From Gonocerus acuteangulatus (lineage: Eukaryota > Arthropoda > Insecta > Hemiptera > Coreidae), in NCBI GenBank assembly GCA_946811695.1, contig OX328128.1, forward strand, positions 79,919,666-79,983,665: DNA of 64,000 nt, read 5' to 3'. Below the pieces are notes generated by a model. That model searched no databases and was not told the origin of the DNA. It worked only from the letters and a program-made list of their open reading frames with translations. The position numbers and the translations under genes are program-made. Of this stretch, positions 48,606-62,272 are shown piece after piece (position 1 is the first letter of the stretch; every line of letters starts with the position of its first letter).

Positions 48606-48855
48606 GTGTCTTCGTTCATGGGTTGAATTCGGCCTCCCTGACCGTCCCAAGGCCAACCCAGCCTTTAATTAATTTAATAATGGGTACCTTGGATGCTAAT
48701 GACTCTAGCAGTCGAAGCGGCCAAGGGGAAAATCAGGCGGCCGGAGCATAGTACTGACCAAACTATCTCCCTAGTGTGCTGTATGGTCATGAATCAGATA
48801 CCTCTATAGTATCTGCCCCTCAGGACCCTCGTGGCCTGTTACGGGACTGATTTTT
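48606..48855 (+). mobile_element. SINE family 2, body without tRNA head
   Basis: GTCTTCGTTCATGGGTTGAA to CTAGCAGTCGAAGC matches 7490-7610. It continues further (CAAACTATCTCCCTAGTGTG, CAGGACCCTCGTGG) and so shows the element's 3' part, which is missing from the copy at 7392. Confidence 0.7.
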
Positions 48856-49699
48856 TTTTTTTAAATATAAATTGAATAAAATATTTATTCCATTACATAA
48901 TTCTGGATGATCATAATATACGTCATGAATATTATTCTGATATCTCAATGTAATTTAGAGCGACAACTCAGTTCTTCCTTCTGTTGTTGCACAGATATTC
49001 TCAAGTTGAGGCGAAAATAAATGGTATTTTTAAAGATTTATTTTATATCACTTAGACATATATATGTAAGGTTTAGTATTAGTAATGTGGTTGTATTTCA
49101 CTCCTTTAGTCTGTGGATTATTCACTATTCATAGTATTACGGGAGATGAATAAAATTATTTATTCAACAAAGCTATATGTTACCATAAATGTATTTTTTA
49201 TTGTTATCAAAAACCCTGCTTACAGGAACTTAAAAATTTATTATAGTTATTTCTTGTCATAAATTTTTATTGTTGCTAAAAAGTATGATTGAAGTTAAAA
49301 ATGAGAAATATATTCATGAATTTGAGTATGTATTTAGTGCAACAATTTTATTTTGTCTTTGTCTTATGAAAATGTGAAAGTGTTATTACTTGCAAAAATT
49401 AGAATTAATATTCTCAGCTTTGTGTATAAAAATATAAGAAAACCTTGTATTTGCTGAAAAATAAAGATTTTTGTATCTGTCGTTGTTCAAATAATAGACA
49501 TTTATTTAGGCTGAGAACTCTTGAGTCGAGTGAGGGCGTATGGACGGTGTAGGAGGTGTTTATTTGCTCGACATTATCTCTAAAAGGATCTAGAGGGCTT
49601 GTTGTTGTTCCTAAAGCTGATTTAGATAGGATAGGATAATTGTCATTGATCTGCTATAGTGGTAATCAAGTCTCCGAAATACTATAGCACGTTAGTGAA

Positions 49700-49735
49700 T
49701 ATATAAGCGATGCTTTCGTTGTCGAATCACATTCA
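49700..49735 (+). promoter_or_regulatory. Candidate core promoter of the gustatory receptor
   Basis: TATATAAG at 49700-49707, with a possible start (TCACATT) about 27 nt later and the first ATG at 49793. Spacing fits a TATA promoter; sequence only. Confidence 0.35.
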
Positions 49736-49792
49736 TTATACCTTTTTGCTCTTGACGTCTTTAGTCCGTGTCGAGCGGTGACGCAGAACGAC

Positions 49793-52700
49793 ATGGAGCC
49801 TCACTTGGGAGCGTTCTCGGGGCAGACGCATCGACATCTCTTCCCAAATTATCCCTCTCAGACATTGTTCCATCTGCTACATCTAGAGGAGAAAAAAGTG
49901 CTACGAAGGAGGGGCAAAGTACAAGGTACTGAACATGTAATTACTTCTACACTTTTCATCCAAACCTTTATAATTCCAATAGTAGAAGTAAGTGTGGTCT
50001 AGTGGCTAGGGCCTTAGATTCATAAGCGGGAGATGGTGGGTTCGATCCCCACCGGCAGCAGGAATTTTCTCATCCCACGGCTTTTTGGGAAAATTCCTCG
50101 CTGTACCCTGATGTCGGCGCTAATGACCTAGTTGTCGAAGTACCGTAAAAAAAAAAAAATGTTCGTATTTTTATTATTTCCTAAGCAACAAAGCTTGGAT
50201 TTCTCCATGAACCAGTAATGGTTCATGAAAATAATAATTGAAGAGTCATTTTATTTGATTGATATATTCAAATTTTAAACTAACCAAAATAAATTAATAA
50301 GAAGTAAAATGAATTCGTTAATATGTAGTTTTATCAACTTTTTAAATTAAAAAAATAAATAAATAGAACATTTCACCGTATATATTGCTGCAAAATGAAA
50401 GCCTTTCATATTTATTTAATTCAAATAATTTATGTATCTGGTTTTTCACCCATAACAGGGTGATTTGCTCTATAAACTTGTAGAGTGCTAACAAAATAAA
50501 ATATCTATAAAACCAAAACATTTAAATATAAATGTTAGTTGTTTCCAATTAAACAACTATAATTAATAAATTTATACTATACAAGAAAAACACAAAATAA
50601 AATATCTATAAAATTGTTTTTTATTTATTTTATTTTATGGCGCATCTACAACTAGGCCATTTATAAAACTGAAGCATTTATTAAATATACAATTAAACAA
50701 CTATAATTAATAAATTTATCCTATACAAGAAAAAAAAATCTATAAAATCAAAATAAACTATTTATAAATCAAAACATTTAAATAGACAATTAAACAACTA
50801 TAACTAATAAATTTATACTACACAAGAACAAAAATCTGTAAAATCAAAATAAAATATCAGGTCAACTATAAAATTAAAAACAAGAAAGTGATGAATTTAA
50901 TAAATGATTTTCAATAAAATAAAAATTCGGTTCTTTTCACTCTATTTTGTGCAAATAAAATTTAATTTAAAAATTGATCTTTTGAAAATAGTGGATATGT
51001 ATGGGCAACACACTATGTGTCAAGAGTTGGAGTATTCAAACCAATGCTATTGACGACTGTCTCCTTCAAAAGTTATGACAATAGAAATTATAAATATTTC
51101 TACTTACTTGGGATTTTATTTATATCTATATGACATATTTCATAATAAATCTATCCATAGACATTTTTTCATAAATATATCATTATAATCTAGTTTATTG
51201 AAAGAATAGATTTAAATGAAAGAAAATAGGAGTGAATTTACATTTAACACATTGATATTGTACTAATTAACTGAAAGATGAATGTTTTTACCTTTGATTG
51301 AATGTAAACAAGAATATTTATTTATGGAATTCTACAATAGAAAGGTGATTTGTTCATACAATTAGTAAAAATGTAAAATAAAAGCAAACAAAAAAATTCA
51401 AATATTAAATACGGAAATAGATTTAAGTTGAAAATTAACTTTATACCATATTTAAAAATAAAGGAGTAAAATAAACTACAAAACTGTTAGTAATATATAT
51501 AGTACAATAAATAATTCTGCATTACAACATAAAAATCATTATTATTGCCCTAAGGGATTTACGGGGACTTCATATAATTTTTTAAGCCGCTCCATTGGCA
51601 TGACGTTTGGTATTGACAAGTGTGCCGTACTGCCTGTTTCAAAAGAGCAATCAGTTTTGACCAATAACATTGCGTTAGCTGATGATGACACTATCGTGAA
51701 CTCGAGGAAGATGAGTCCTTGGCGTACAACGACATTTGAAAATAGCCAAAAGAGGAACTGAAGGCTGTGCTTCTTAAACACTTGCGTCTGATTTTAAAAA
51801 GCTATCTACATGGCAGGCAGAAAATAAAGGCAATATTACACGGGCGATACCATAGTCGGTTATTTGATCCGGAGATGGTGCTCTCATGGTCGATAGTACC
51901 ACACATTCAATCAACGAAAAAAAATTTCCACAAAGATGCTTTGATTGGTTAGACATTCTTATAATTATTGAAGATGGTCTAATTTGAAAATGGAGGCTTA
52001 AATTTTTTGAGTCTGCCTTAATTATTTACAAAAGGAGTAGCATGAAAAAATGAACAGTTGGCTTATAATCTTCTTGTTTTAGGAGACTATTTAAGAAATA
52101 CTCCAAAAAAAATTAAACTAATTTAAGAAAAAACTTTAAATTTATTTGAAACAAAGAACAAAAATAGTTAAAAACCAAATTATTTACTTATTTTTAATTC
52201 AATTCAATACTTCTTTGGCACTTAATTCATCATTTATCAGTAGAATGTACTGCAAAACTCAATCTGCACACCATTCTTCTTGACAGAACAAAAATCATTA
52301 AATCAAATTTTAATACTTTTTTTTTTTCAATAAAATAAATAAGTAGAAATTTTTCTTGAAAGTTTGTGTTTTGTGCCAATGAGATGGAAAGGATTTTTTT
52401 ACTGTGAATAGAAGGTACCTACTTGGCAGCGTTGGGCATTATTCGAATGATCATTCGAATAAATTTTTAGTGAATGATGAATAATTCACTGAATTATCTT
52501 ATTCACACAGTACATCATGAATTATTCACAGAATTATTCGTTATTCATCATTTGATCATTATTCAAACACACACATATATATATACGTATTTCTGGCTGC
52601 CAAAATTATAATAAATCTATCGTTATTCACTAAAACATGTTTATTCTGATTGATCATTCGAATAATTTGTGAATAAAACATAAACTTCATTCACAGAATA

Positions 52701-54033
52701 ACGAATAATGAATAAAAGTAATTATTCTTCATTCATGAATGAAATAATACATTTATTCATCAATCATTATTCATCATTCTGAATAATTTTTGCCCAACAC
52801 TGCTACTTGGCTGTCATATTTATATCATAGCCTTGAACAGTGTACATTTCAGCACATACCTATGTCTAGTTCTTTTTTTCTATTAGCTTACTGAATTCTC
52901 TACAAAAAATGTTCTGAAGAAATTTTTGATTAGGCGATGTCAATCTGAGAAATAAGTCCTTAAAACTTCAAAAATGTTTGTTTTGTTATTTTGAAAGGAG
53001 TTTTGTAGTTTTTTTTAATTGTATTTATCAATAAAATTAGTATTATAATTAAAGAAGACAAGAAATTGAGAAACGTTTTGGAAATAGTGTTTGCCTAGAT
53101 TGAATGTTGAGAAGGCCGGGGACATTCTTCCAGGTAAGGGTCCCTAGCCATCTGTCACTATCTGGGGGCATAAAAGCATTTCACGAAAGATCTAACCAAA
53201 GTAATAACTGTTTTTATTTCAAGCTTCCCAATTGAGACAAGGGATAAGACCTGAACCGCGCTAAGATGATGCAGTTCCTGCAATTCGGAATTTTATTTTA
53301 TTATTTGTAAACAAGCTGAGAAAAAATATTAATCGGAGAATTAGAAATACTCGCTGGCAATATACAGTTAGTGCAAAAAATATTGGAACACCCGTGAATA
53401 TTTTACTTTTTCAACCTTAATGACTAAAATAATGGTGCTTTAGGTAAACAGAAGGCATCAATAACATGGTTATAGGCTATATTTTAAATACTCCAATTCT
53501 CTAATAAATTCTGTTCAAAAGTACATCATGTTTATGTCAACAAACCTGTTCTTACATTTATTTCTGTACAATTCAAAAAATCGCTTGGGATGTGCAGACT
53601 TATAAGAATAAGTAGTAAGTGTATATACTTATAGAAAATATTCAATGCGTTTCATTAGTTTCAAGCGTTCTAAAAATCATTAGGAAATTTAATATTCCGC
53701 CATCAGTTAAGACAGTTTACTGTGTATAATTAATTACACGTCCATTTTGGAAGCTCTAACGATCTCATATGAATAATAGTTAAGATAAGATCGGCCATCG
53801 ATGGGCGTACGAGGCACGAGATATAGTTGTGAGTCATGGAGATATCCAAAGAGGTTTCAATTCCCCAGGCCAGTAATTGGAGAACGATTCGTTCAATATT
53901 CCTCAATCTTCAAAAGAGCCCTCGTTTATTCGATAGGATACCTTACTCGACTCCAGGTAATCTATAAATATAGCCTAAATTTGAATGAATGAATAAAGTA
54001 CATAAAACAATTATTATGGTCTTATTGGATATA

Positions 54034-54093
<60 letters not shown>

Positions 54094-54211
54094 TGGTGTG
54101 GAGAAAACCGGGTAGTGTCGGACTAAAAACCTCCCCCCTTTTTGTCCGCTATCATGATGGAAACCGCTCACTCATTACTTCATCATGATAGCTGTATGAT
54201 AAATAAATAAG

Positions 54212-54244
<33 letters not shown>

Positions 54245-57200
54245 TATTTATATTTTCGAATAATATTATTTGTATTATTTAAATAACAATTATTAACTGG
54301 AGTTGACATGTCTTAAACCGTTAATTAAATTTTCTAACAAATGTTTCTATTGAGGTAAATAACATATTATTTTATTTTATTTTTTTTAAATGAACACATA
54401 CATTATTTTACATTCTTTCAACAATTAACGTGATGCAATTTCATTTTAATTATAGTACTTTTTTAGTGAAAATGAAAGCATTATTAATGAATACATATAA
54501 TACATATATGCGTATAAAAACCCTTTTTTATTAGCAAATATTTTATTTTGATAATAGTTTATCGCAACTCAGGCGGTTGCAATAATATAACAAATAGGAA
54601 TAAATTGTTACATGTCATTACATATAAGTTTCTGATATAAGTTTGCACTCGTATTTCTGGACTTTTTTTTTCCCGGTTCCTTCACAGAAAAAGCCATTAT
54701 AACTAAGAAAATTGAATAATATGAAAAACAAACAAAAATATAATAATAAACTGAAAATGTCAATTCTCGAAATTGTGACACCGTTGTGCGCATTGACCAC
54801 ACCTGTAACACTCTACGAATTACAGAACTTGCATATTGGCTAATAGATAAACCTTCCTTAAGAAGGCACTAGCCCGCCAAAAGCTTCCTGCTCACGAATT
54901 CACCTGTTACAGACAAGTAAACATTGATTCACTTACAAATATTATAGTCTTCTGGTATTGACCGTGTCACAAACTTCTTTGCCGACGTTTCGCTAGTCAT
55001 ACTGCCAGCTTCCTCAGGGCTTAGTCTGAGAATGAGGTTGTTCTTCTAGTTCTTCTGTATAAATACCTCTCTTTGTATTCATCCGCGGGCGTAGTCTGCT
55101 CTTCCATGTCCCTGATTGGTTGGTCCCGGTCTTGCTTGATTCTGGTTGGTGGGCTCCATCTGGATCATTGATTGGCTGAATTTCGTTTTTTCTTTTTTCT
55201 CTAGTTTTAATTACCGGATGCCATAATTTGCTGAGCTTGTACCCATCTTCTTTGTTGATATTTTCAGGACATCGTATTCAGCCAATCAATGATCCAGATG
55301 GAGCCCACCAACCAGAATCAAGCAAGACCGGGACCAACCAATCAGGGACATGGAAGAGCAGACTACGCCCGCGGATGAATACAAAGAGAGGTATTTATAC
55401 AGAAGAACTAGAAGAACAACCTCATTCTCAGACTAAGCCCTGAGGAAGCTGGCAGTATGACTAGCGAAACGTCGGCAAAGAAGTTTGTGACACGGTCAAT
55501 ACCAGAAGACTATAATATTTGTAATGACTCGGACCGTGGAAGCCTAAGAGTTAAATTGAGTCACTTGCCCAAGGAAGGGTTTACAAATGACTTTTCAAAT
55601 CAGACATAGCATTTTGTACCTAATTGTATCAAAATCGGAACATTTTTGAGGCAGCTAAAGTGCTAACTATATATATTCAAATAAACACACTTTATTGTTA
55701 TTGTAATGTTTTTGTTTTCCTTTGCCGTCTAGCCTTGAAGAAGGACAACGCCCATATCGAGCTGTACCCACCTGTATTCTTGGGTCAGGTCTTATCTCTA
55801 CTTCCGATAACCGGGGTTTCGTATCCTGAACCGCATCACATCAGGTAAATTATCCCATCTGCAACATCTTGAATCAATAATAAAAAGAATGCGTAGCCTC
55901 AGGAATACATCAATCAAAGTTCACATAGATTTTTTTTGTATTCTTTTACTACATGTTTCACACTTTATTGGTGCCTATTCAGGGTAATATGTTATAAATA
56001 CTATGGATTACAGCTTCAACTTGAGGAGCGGAACCATCATCTAGTAGGGACACGACTAGACTAGTCTTAGACTAATAATAATAATATTTATTTGTGATTG
56101 AACATTGTTCTTACGAATATGGTCGGGGTAAGTATATACAATTAATGGAAAGTAAATTAGAGTAGACTCTTATAAAACAAAAAAATAAGCTTTTATAATA
56201 CAAATTAATTAAGAACTTATTGTTCGGTTCATTTACTATACGTTGCGGTTGCCTCTATTCTTCATTACATTCTCCAAGTAAATGCAAAAGGCATTTATAT
56301 CGGTGATGTTAGAGGTGGCCAAGAAATAATATGTTGCAGAGTTGTTGGTGTGTTCATCAATAACGGGTTTCAGAGTATTTCTGAGATTGGAGTATTCAGG
56401 ACATCGCCACAGCAGATGCTCCAAGTCTTCTTGTTACAATTCACAATTGGTACATATTTTGTTCATTTCTATTTTGAATCTTTGACGGTGGATGCTGAGG
56501 TAAAGTGTCTTCTTGTTCGCTAATCTTAGTTGACTTATGATTCTGTGTCTGTTTATGTCCATATTTATTAGAAGGTAGCTGTTGTAGGTATGAATTACAC
56601 TATACGTATGTGGTACTGTAGGATGTTGAGCTGATATGATCTAGGTCATCTTTAATCAGGTTTGCTTTTATTTTTGGCGCTATTTCTTTGAGTAATTTTA
56701 AATTTGGGGTTTGAGCTGCGATTTGGTATATTATTTCATACTTTAATAGGAAATATTTCAACTTCGTTACCCAGTTTTGCGAAGAAAGATTGGTCGGTTT
56801 TGAGTCCAGGAGGAGTAATTTCTGATAGCATAATTTTGGGTACCTTGTCTCATCCATGCCGAGTAGTTTCATCCACCTGCTTGCGTAATAGTGTAGTCAT
56901 TAGTTTCTGTACGGATAAAACTGTGGGGTGTAGATTGGGGTGGGTCTTAGACTAAATGAATCCAATATGGCAGAAATGCGTCAGCTGATCGATAATCGAT
57001 ATATCTATACTTAAAATTAATTATTTATTTGTTGTAAAAAAAAAAACAACAAAAAAACTAACAATAAGATTATTTAGTCGTTATTCTCTTTTAAACCTTC
57101 TCGTTGGGTAATTCCATAACTTCTTTCGGTATGTCAGGGACGGTGCATATGCCGAGAATTGTTGTAGTTCAGGCTATTATTTACAAATTTCTTTCTGTTT

Positions 57201-60200
57201 ATAATCTGGATATTTAATATAATTTTTATCTTCATTCGAGATGTTCCTTTTTCTAAAATGCTAATGTTATAAGGCAAATCGATTACTGATCAGCTGGGAT
57301 ATCTACGCCATATTGGATTCTTCTCAAGTTGAGCCTGATAAGATGTGTTATTGACCTTCCACCTATTTCCTAAATAATAATAAAATCCCGGAAAATCTAA
57401 AAAAAGTATAAAAATAATACCTATATAAATAAAAAATAAGATAGTATAAAAGTCAAGAGCACTGGAGTGCCATCCATAAAAGTTAGGATGGCACTTGTAC
57501 TTTAAATAAACTCTCACGATGGAGGGTTACTCCAACGTGGAAAACAGGAAAAAAAATAGAAAAAAAAAAAGAGCACTGGAGTTCATAACAACAATTTTAT
57601 TGTGTAACTGAAATATGCTATACTTTTTTAAAGATGGTAATTTATTTATCTGGCTTGATTATTTTAGTATTTATCATATTCAGTTTTTGTATATATTTTT
57701 TCAATCAAAAATCTTTTGAAAATCCTTTACAGATTCCGATGGATGAGTTTTAGAATAGTCTATTGGTTCTGCGTGATGTGCTTCGAAATTTTCTTCACTA
57801 TTCTTACGATAATCAACTACACTCGAAACGGGGTTTCGAAAAGATCTTTTGGTTGGTTAGAATTTTTATATTTGGATACTTTCCAAGCTTTTATTGGTCA
57901 ATATTGAATAGTGACGTTTGCAGGTGATGTCCTCTTCTACGCCGGTAGCCTCTTCACAACCTTCATGTTCCTCCATTTGGCCCGGAAGTGGAAGGACTTT
58001 ATCAGCCAATGGGTTCTCATACAGAACAGCATGAGTGATTTCGAGAAACATTCCATCAGGAGGACAATAACTATAGTTACAGTTGCACTAGCTTCGTCTT
58101 CGTTATGTAAGTATAATTTCCAACTAACGAACGACGAATTCTTGCAGTGTGTACACATGTTGTATACATCTGTACGAGTATATACCAAAAAAGTCCGAAT
58201 CGCAGGAACTGCGTTATCTTAGCGCCGTTTCGTCCTTATCCCTAGTGTTATTTGGAAGGATTGAAATAGAAACAGTTATTATTTTGGTTCGACCTTTCGT
58301 GAAAAGTTTTATGGCCCGTGACAAAGGTCCAGCGTACCCTATTACCTGTAAATACACCCTACAGCTGGGTCGGTCAGCTCCGACCGCTACAAACTAGAAA
58401 TACTTATTTAACAGTTCAATGCATTGAAAAATATCAAAATGTTTCCAATTTTCTTGACTTCTTCTACTATAATACGAATTCTACAAATAAATGCAATTTA
58501 AGACAAAAAACAACCAATTGAAAATTGAGCTAAACAACTACGAAAACTCGTTCAAAAGAACAAAACAAAAACATTTGAAGTTTCAAGCACTTATTTCTCC
58601 GATTGACTTCGCCTAATCGAGAACTCCCTCAGAACATTTTTTTTTAGAGAATTTAGTAAGCTTTCGAAGCCAATTTTTTTCGAAACCAACCATTGCTGTT
58701 GCTCCATCGGTTGTAATGCGCACTACTTTATAAATTGGGATCTTGTTATTACAAAATTAATGAAAATGTTATATAAATCTTCTACGCGGGTCTTTCCTTC
58801 CAACAGAAAATCATTGTCAACAAATCTTCCTTAGCCAACATGTCACCATTCGAATAAAAATATACAGCTGGGCAGTGTCTTATCATTTCGGTGGATTCAT
58901 GGAACTGTAAGAAAAGTATGTACATTCTATTATATCATGTTTTAGTTTATCTACCATAAACTAAAGTCTGACACATGACTTCAACCCGCCTTGTGGCAAA
59001 TTAACTGAAGTTCTCTAATAGCAGACATAATCCCTGATTTATTTTTAAAATATCCAAATAAAGGGTGCACCGAAATGGCCCCATATTTCCCCCGATACGG
59101 TCCGACCCGATATCGGTTGACCGACAGCGGCCGACGTGAGTGCCTACATTGGTCCCATCCCGATCCAATCCGATCTAGTCACAGCTCGTAGACACTGAAC
59201 TTTGTAGCGAAGTGACAATGAGTGATTAATTTAAGAAATACCACCTAATAAGCATAGAAATCTGCGATTAATTTGTTGGAGGTATAAAGGAGGAGTTGAG
59301 AATCCTATCAATCTTCCAAAAGGATATACGCAAGTTAATTTACCGCGGGTTCCTTTGTTAACGAAAGCCGCCTTTTGGCGCTAGCAGGGTGATATTAGAG
59401 TAAAAGAAACTGATGAGGGGGTAATTCTGGTCTAATTGTTGATCAAATAAATTTTAGTTGTTTATTCCTTACAAATTGTTTTAGTTACCTACATACTAAA
59501 ACGAAAAAAATTGATTATTGGGGATTAACATTACGGATGGCAGCGGCACTGTCGTTGACAAAATGGCGTCAAATGGAGGTATACCTGTATGATTTTGTTA
59601 CATAGTGATTGCTGATAACAAGTGTTTTCGCAGTTGCTTGTGGTTCTATTTCACGTTAATATTAGCTTTATTTCATCAAGAACCAGGTTTTTTGAAAGCT
59701 CTACTTCATTTGTGTACTCTAATATGTAAGAATATTGGACTGACAGTGAGTTATATTGGTTATTGGTAGCTTTGAATACAAGAAATATCTTTTATAATAA
59801 ATATTGCATATTATTGATACAATTTTTACAATTTGAAAAGTGAAAAAAAATGCTTCAAAATTTCTTTTAATCTTTATTTTCACATATTACATGCACACAT
59901 TTTTTTTAGTTTTGAATCATTTCTAATCACAAATTTTAATTATTGCTTACATTTTTTGTAAATTATAACTGATGTAAATATTATTTCATACCATTGTGAA
60001 CAGCTTTGAATACAATAAATATCTTTTATAATAAATATTGCATATTATTGATACAATTTTTACAATTTGAAAAGTGAAAAAAAATGCTTCAAAATTTCTT
60101 TTAATCTTTATTTTCACATATTACATGCACACAATTTTTTTAGTTTTGAATCATTTCTAATCACAAATTTTAATTATTGCTTACATTTTTTGTAAATTAT

Positions 60201-61359
60201 AACTGATGTAAATATTATTTCATACCATTGTGAACAGCTTTGAATGCAATAAATTTATTTTATAATAAATATTGCATATTATTGATCACCAAGAAATCAT
60301 GAACAATTTGACAATGGAGAAAATATTCACATATTACATGCACAAATTCATTTACATGTTTGTTTATTATTGTTGTAATTGAATTATATGAATATACTTT
60401 ATCAAAAGGCACCGAAATATTTATGAAACTGGAGTCGTATGAAGCAAATATAAAGAAGTCACACTCATTTAAATTTAATATAGCCATTCCTAAATGAACT
60501 TGTGAAACAAAGTGGAAACAACTTGAAAGATTGGTTGGTATTCCCCAAAATACCACAGGTAATAATGTGATGTGCATTCACAAATCCTTTACCTTCAACT
60601 ATGCACCTGGAACTAGGTAAGGCTTCTAGATAGCCAAAGAGAGAGATAGGTAGGGAGAGGTTCCTCCGAATTTCTAGAAATTCTAGATGGAGATAGTTAG
60701 CTGTTGCAGAGATACGCAGACAAGGTATAGTTGGGATTCGGCTAGGAGTAAAAAACAAATGTGCTAAAACGGGTCGAAGAAGAAATCAAATTTGGGCAAA
60801 ATGGGTTGCACACAAGAGTGAAGGTTACAAAAATTAGAATTATTTCACTACCTCTTACATATATTGCTTAAAATACTTACTTTATGAAAGGGAAAATTGT
60901 TATGTTGTCTTTAAAAAAAAAAGTTTGTCATAAAACAGTAGGGAAATCATTAAATAGCAAGAAAAACACGAAGGCACAATAGTTTTACTCGTATTAACAA
61001 TGCAGGCATACCTCCAACGCTAGTTCCAAAATTGACCGCATGGTGGCGTATCTCTTAATATTAATTCCCAATTGTTGGTTTCAGTGGAACACTTGCTATC
61101 TAACTCGGAGACCTTCCTGAATTTCGGCGATGCAGAAGGCGATCGAGTGAAAATGTTTCTGGAGACTCGACATATGCAGGTGTTCAACGTGATTGGTTAT
61201 TCGCTGCCTTTCGGTTTGGTCGTCTATTTCAGCAATTTCATCATAACCATGATCTGGAACTACACGGACATCTTCCTGACGGCAGTGTCGCTAGCACTCG
61301 GCAAGATGTTCAAGCAGTTCAGCAAGGATTTGGAGCTGACTGTTGATGGCGTTACCAAA
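49793..61359 (+). CDS. Sugar-type gustatory receptor, first five coding exons (3' partial)
   Basis: Exons 49793-49925, 55733-55844, 57733-57851, 57924-58106 and 61085-61359 (last donor GTAACA at 61360) join in phase to about 274 residues, roughly the first 60% of a receptor of this family. After a cytoplasmic N-terminus comes ELYPPVFLGQVLSLLPITGV (helix 1 region) and RFRWMSFRIVYWFCVM, then GDVLFYAGSLFTTFMFLHLA with ARKWKDFISQW. Last comes IGYSLPFGLVVYFSN with WNYTDIFLTAVSLALGKMFK, the conserved W-N-x-x-D-x-F-I...SLAL..RFKQFN block of Gr5a/Gr64 sugar receptors. These are seven-helix cation channels of taste neurons gated by sugars. The remaining helices and the TYhhhhhQF motif are not in the window. 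Introns reach 5.8 kb and are filled with transposons. Which sugar it binds cannot be told. Confidence 0.88.
49992..50159 (+). mobile_element. tRNA-derived SINE, family 1, copy 2
   Basis: A box TGGTCTAGTGGCTAGGGCC, B box GGTTCGATCCC (50039-50049), body GATGTCGGCGCTAATGACCT and a short A tail. Collinear with 15310-15522. In the first receptor intron. Confidence 0.85.
52427..52802 (-). mobile_element. hAT-type MITE with intact 8-bp target duplication, copy 2
   Basis: Reverse-orientation copy of 26169-26568. Ends CAGCGTTGGGCA / TGCCCAACACTG, flanks CTACTTGG (52419-52426, 52803-52810). 376 bp. In the first receptor intron. Confidence 0.92.
54933..55524. mobile_element. Penelope-like inverted repeat pair, foldback of two 249-bp arms
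   Basis: Arms 54933-55181 and 55276-55524 are inverted copies with almost no mismatch, around a 94-nt spacer. Each holds CTGAGGAAGCTGG...CTAGCGAAACGTCGG, a signature of Penelope-like terminal repeats in arthropods. The near-identity of arms implies a recent or gene-converted structure. In the first receptor intron. Confidence 0.8.
55440..55469 (+). ncRNA. Hammerhead-ribozyme-like core, copy 2 (mirrored at 54988-55017, minus)
   Basis: CTGAGGA, one A, stem GCTGG/CTAGC (one G.U pair), then GAAACGTC. Same one-purine excess as the other two loci. Confidence 0.42.
56230..56960 (-). pseudogene. Degraded non-LTR retrotransposon 3' end
   Basis: The minus strand shows, in broken frames, RIISQLRLANKKTLYLSIHR, then KICTNCEL, then EDLEHLLWRCPEYSNLR. 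This is the Cys/His motif (CxxC...H...C) and following helix at the end of R1/Jockey-type LINE ORF2. A stop falls within the zinc motif. Upstream frame 56872-56600 (MDETRYPKLCYQKLLLLDSK...) is probably part of the same ORF. Confidence 0.72.
59100..59340 (-). repeat. Reversed fragment of the GTGCCTACATTGG element
   Basis: Matches 46140-46350 in reverse (GTGCCTACATTGGTCC, GGTGGTATTT inverted, AGGAGGAGTTGAGAA). Confidence 0.75.
59768..60350 (+). repeat. 234-bp tandem repeat, about 2.4 copies
   Basis: AGCTTTGAATACAA(G/T)AAATA starts at 59768, 60002 and 60236, exactly 234 apart. The first two units are almost identical. AT-rich, non-coding, in the fourth receptor intron. Confidence 0.92.
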
Positions 61360-61489
61360 GTAACAATTTAGTATTCATATTAATAGTTTTAGGCTTATGT
61401 AGTAAGCTCGACGAATCGGGTTCAAGCAAAATTTGGCTAGATACTTTTTTTTTTTTTTTTATAAAAAGCTACGAAGAATATTCCCTCTT

Positions 61490-62110
61490 CGACCCGTTTT
61501 AGCACCTTGGTATATAGCATTCCCATGTCAAACGATTGAACAAATTCGTTAACCACCAAAATACCATTTTGTCCATACTGGCCGTAATGTTTGTAGTATT
61601 GCAACGAAACTCGGTATTTGTTGTGCCCATCTAAAGACAAAAAAGAGATGTAAAAATAAACTAAATCGGTTTATTAGGAGGGGGGTTTATTAGGAGGGGG
61701 GTTTATTAGGAGGGGGTTTATTAGGAGGGGGGTTTACTATGGCCCCACATTACTAATTTGCTTCTGCCGACCGTACTTTTTCGTGTATTGTAACGACATT
61801 CAGCGTACATCGTGTGTATCCAAAGAGAAAGATGTGTTTTAAAAATAAACTATATCGGTTCATTAGAAGTTGGGGTTTAATCGGTATTACGGTGGAATGT
61901 AATTAAACCGGCTCGGGCATTAGTTCTTGCTTCTACTACTAGGAGCGCTGAAGACTGCATCCGTTTCTGCTCTACATTGATTCAGATGTTGACTACAAAC
62001 ATTTATTATACAACGTTGTACAACAAAATATGTTATTCTGACATGGAAGGCTTACCAAGTATACAGATGGAGCTGTTCCTTAATCCGGTTGACCGGCACC
62101 GTTCATATTC
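61490..62110 (+). repeat. G-run dispersed repeat family, copy C
   Basis: CGTTAACCACCAAAAT, AAACTAAATCGGTTTATTAG and four short GGGGGGTTTATTAGGA-type repeats (about 61676-61735), then CATTAGAAGTTGGGGTTTAA shared with 22790. Downstream of the last recognised receptor exon. Confidence 0.75.
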
Positions 62111-62223
62111 TTGTAATTTCAGGTACATTTACCACATTCCTGAGGGAATAAAAACATTACAAAATGTAATATTGATTTAATGTATGATAACCTCCATTCA
62201 TTTTTATGTTTAAATGTTAATGT

Positions 62224-62227
<4 letters not shown>

Positions 62228-62270
<43 letters not shown>
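62228..62270. repeat. (TA)n microsatellite
   Basis: Pure TA run. Similar runs: 10902-10928, 14165-14226, 38769-38822, 39538-39615, 54036-54090, 54210-54240 and 63090-63139. Confidence 0.9.

Positions 62271-62272
<2 letters not shown>

Noticed and set aside
58149..58521. Extra receptor exons after the fourth exon
   Set aside because: The frames do not match gustatory receptor sequence, and phase-correct joining to the exon at 61085 needs none.
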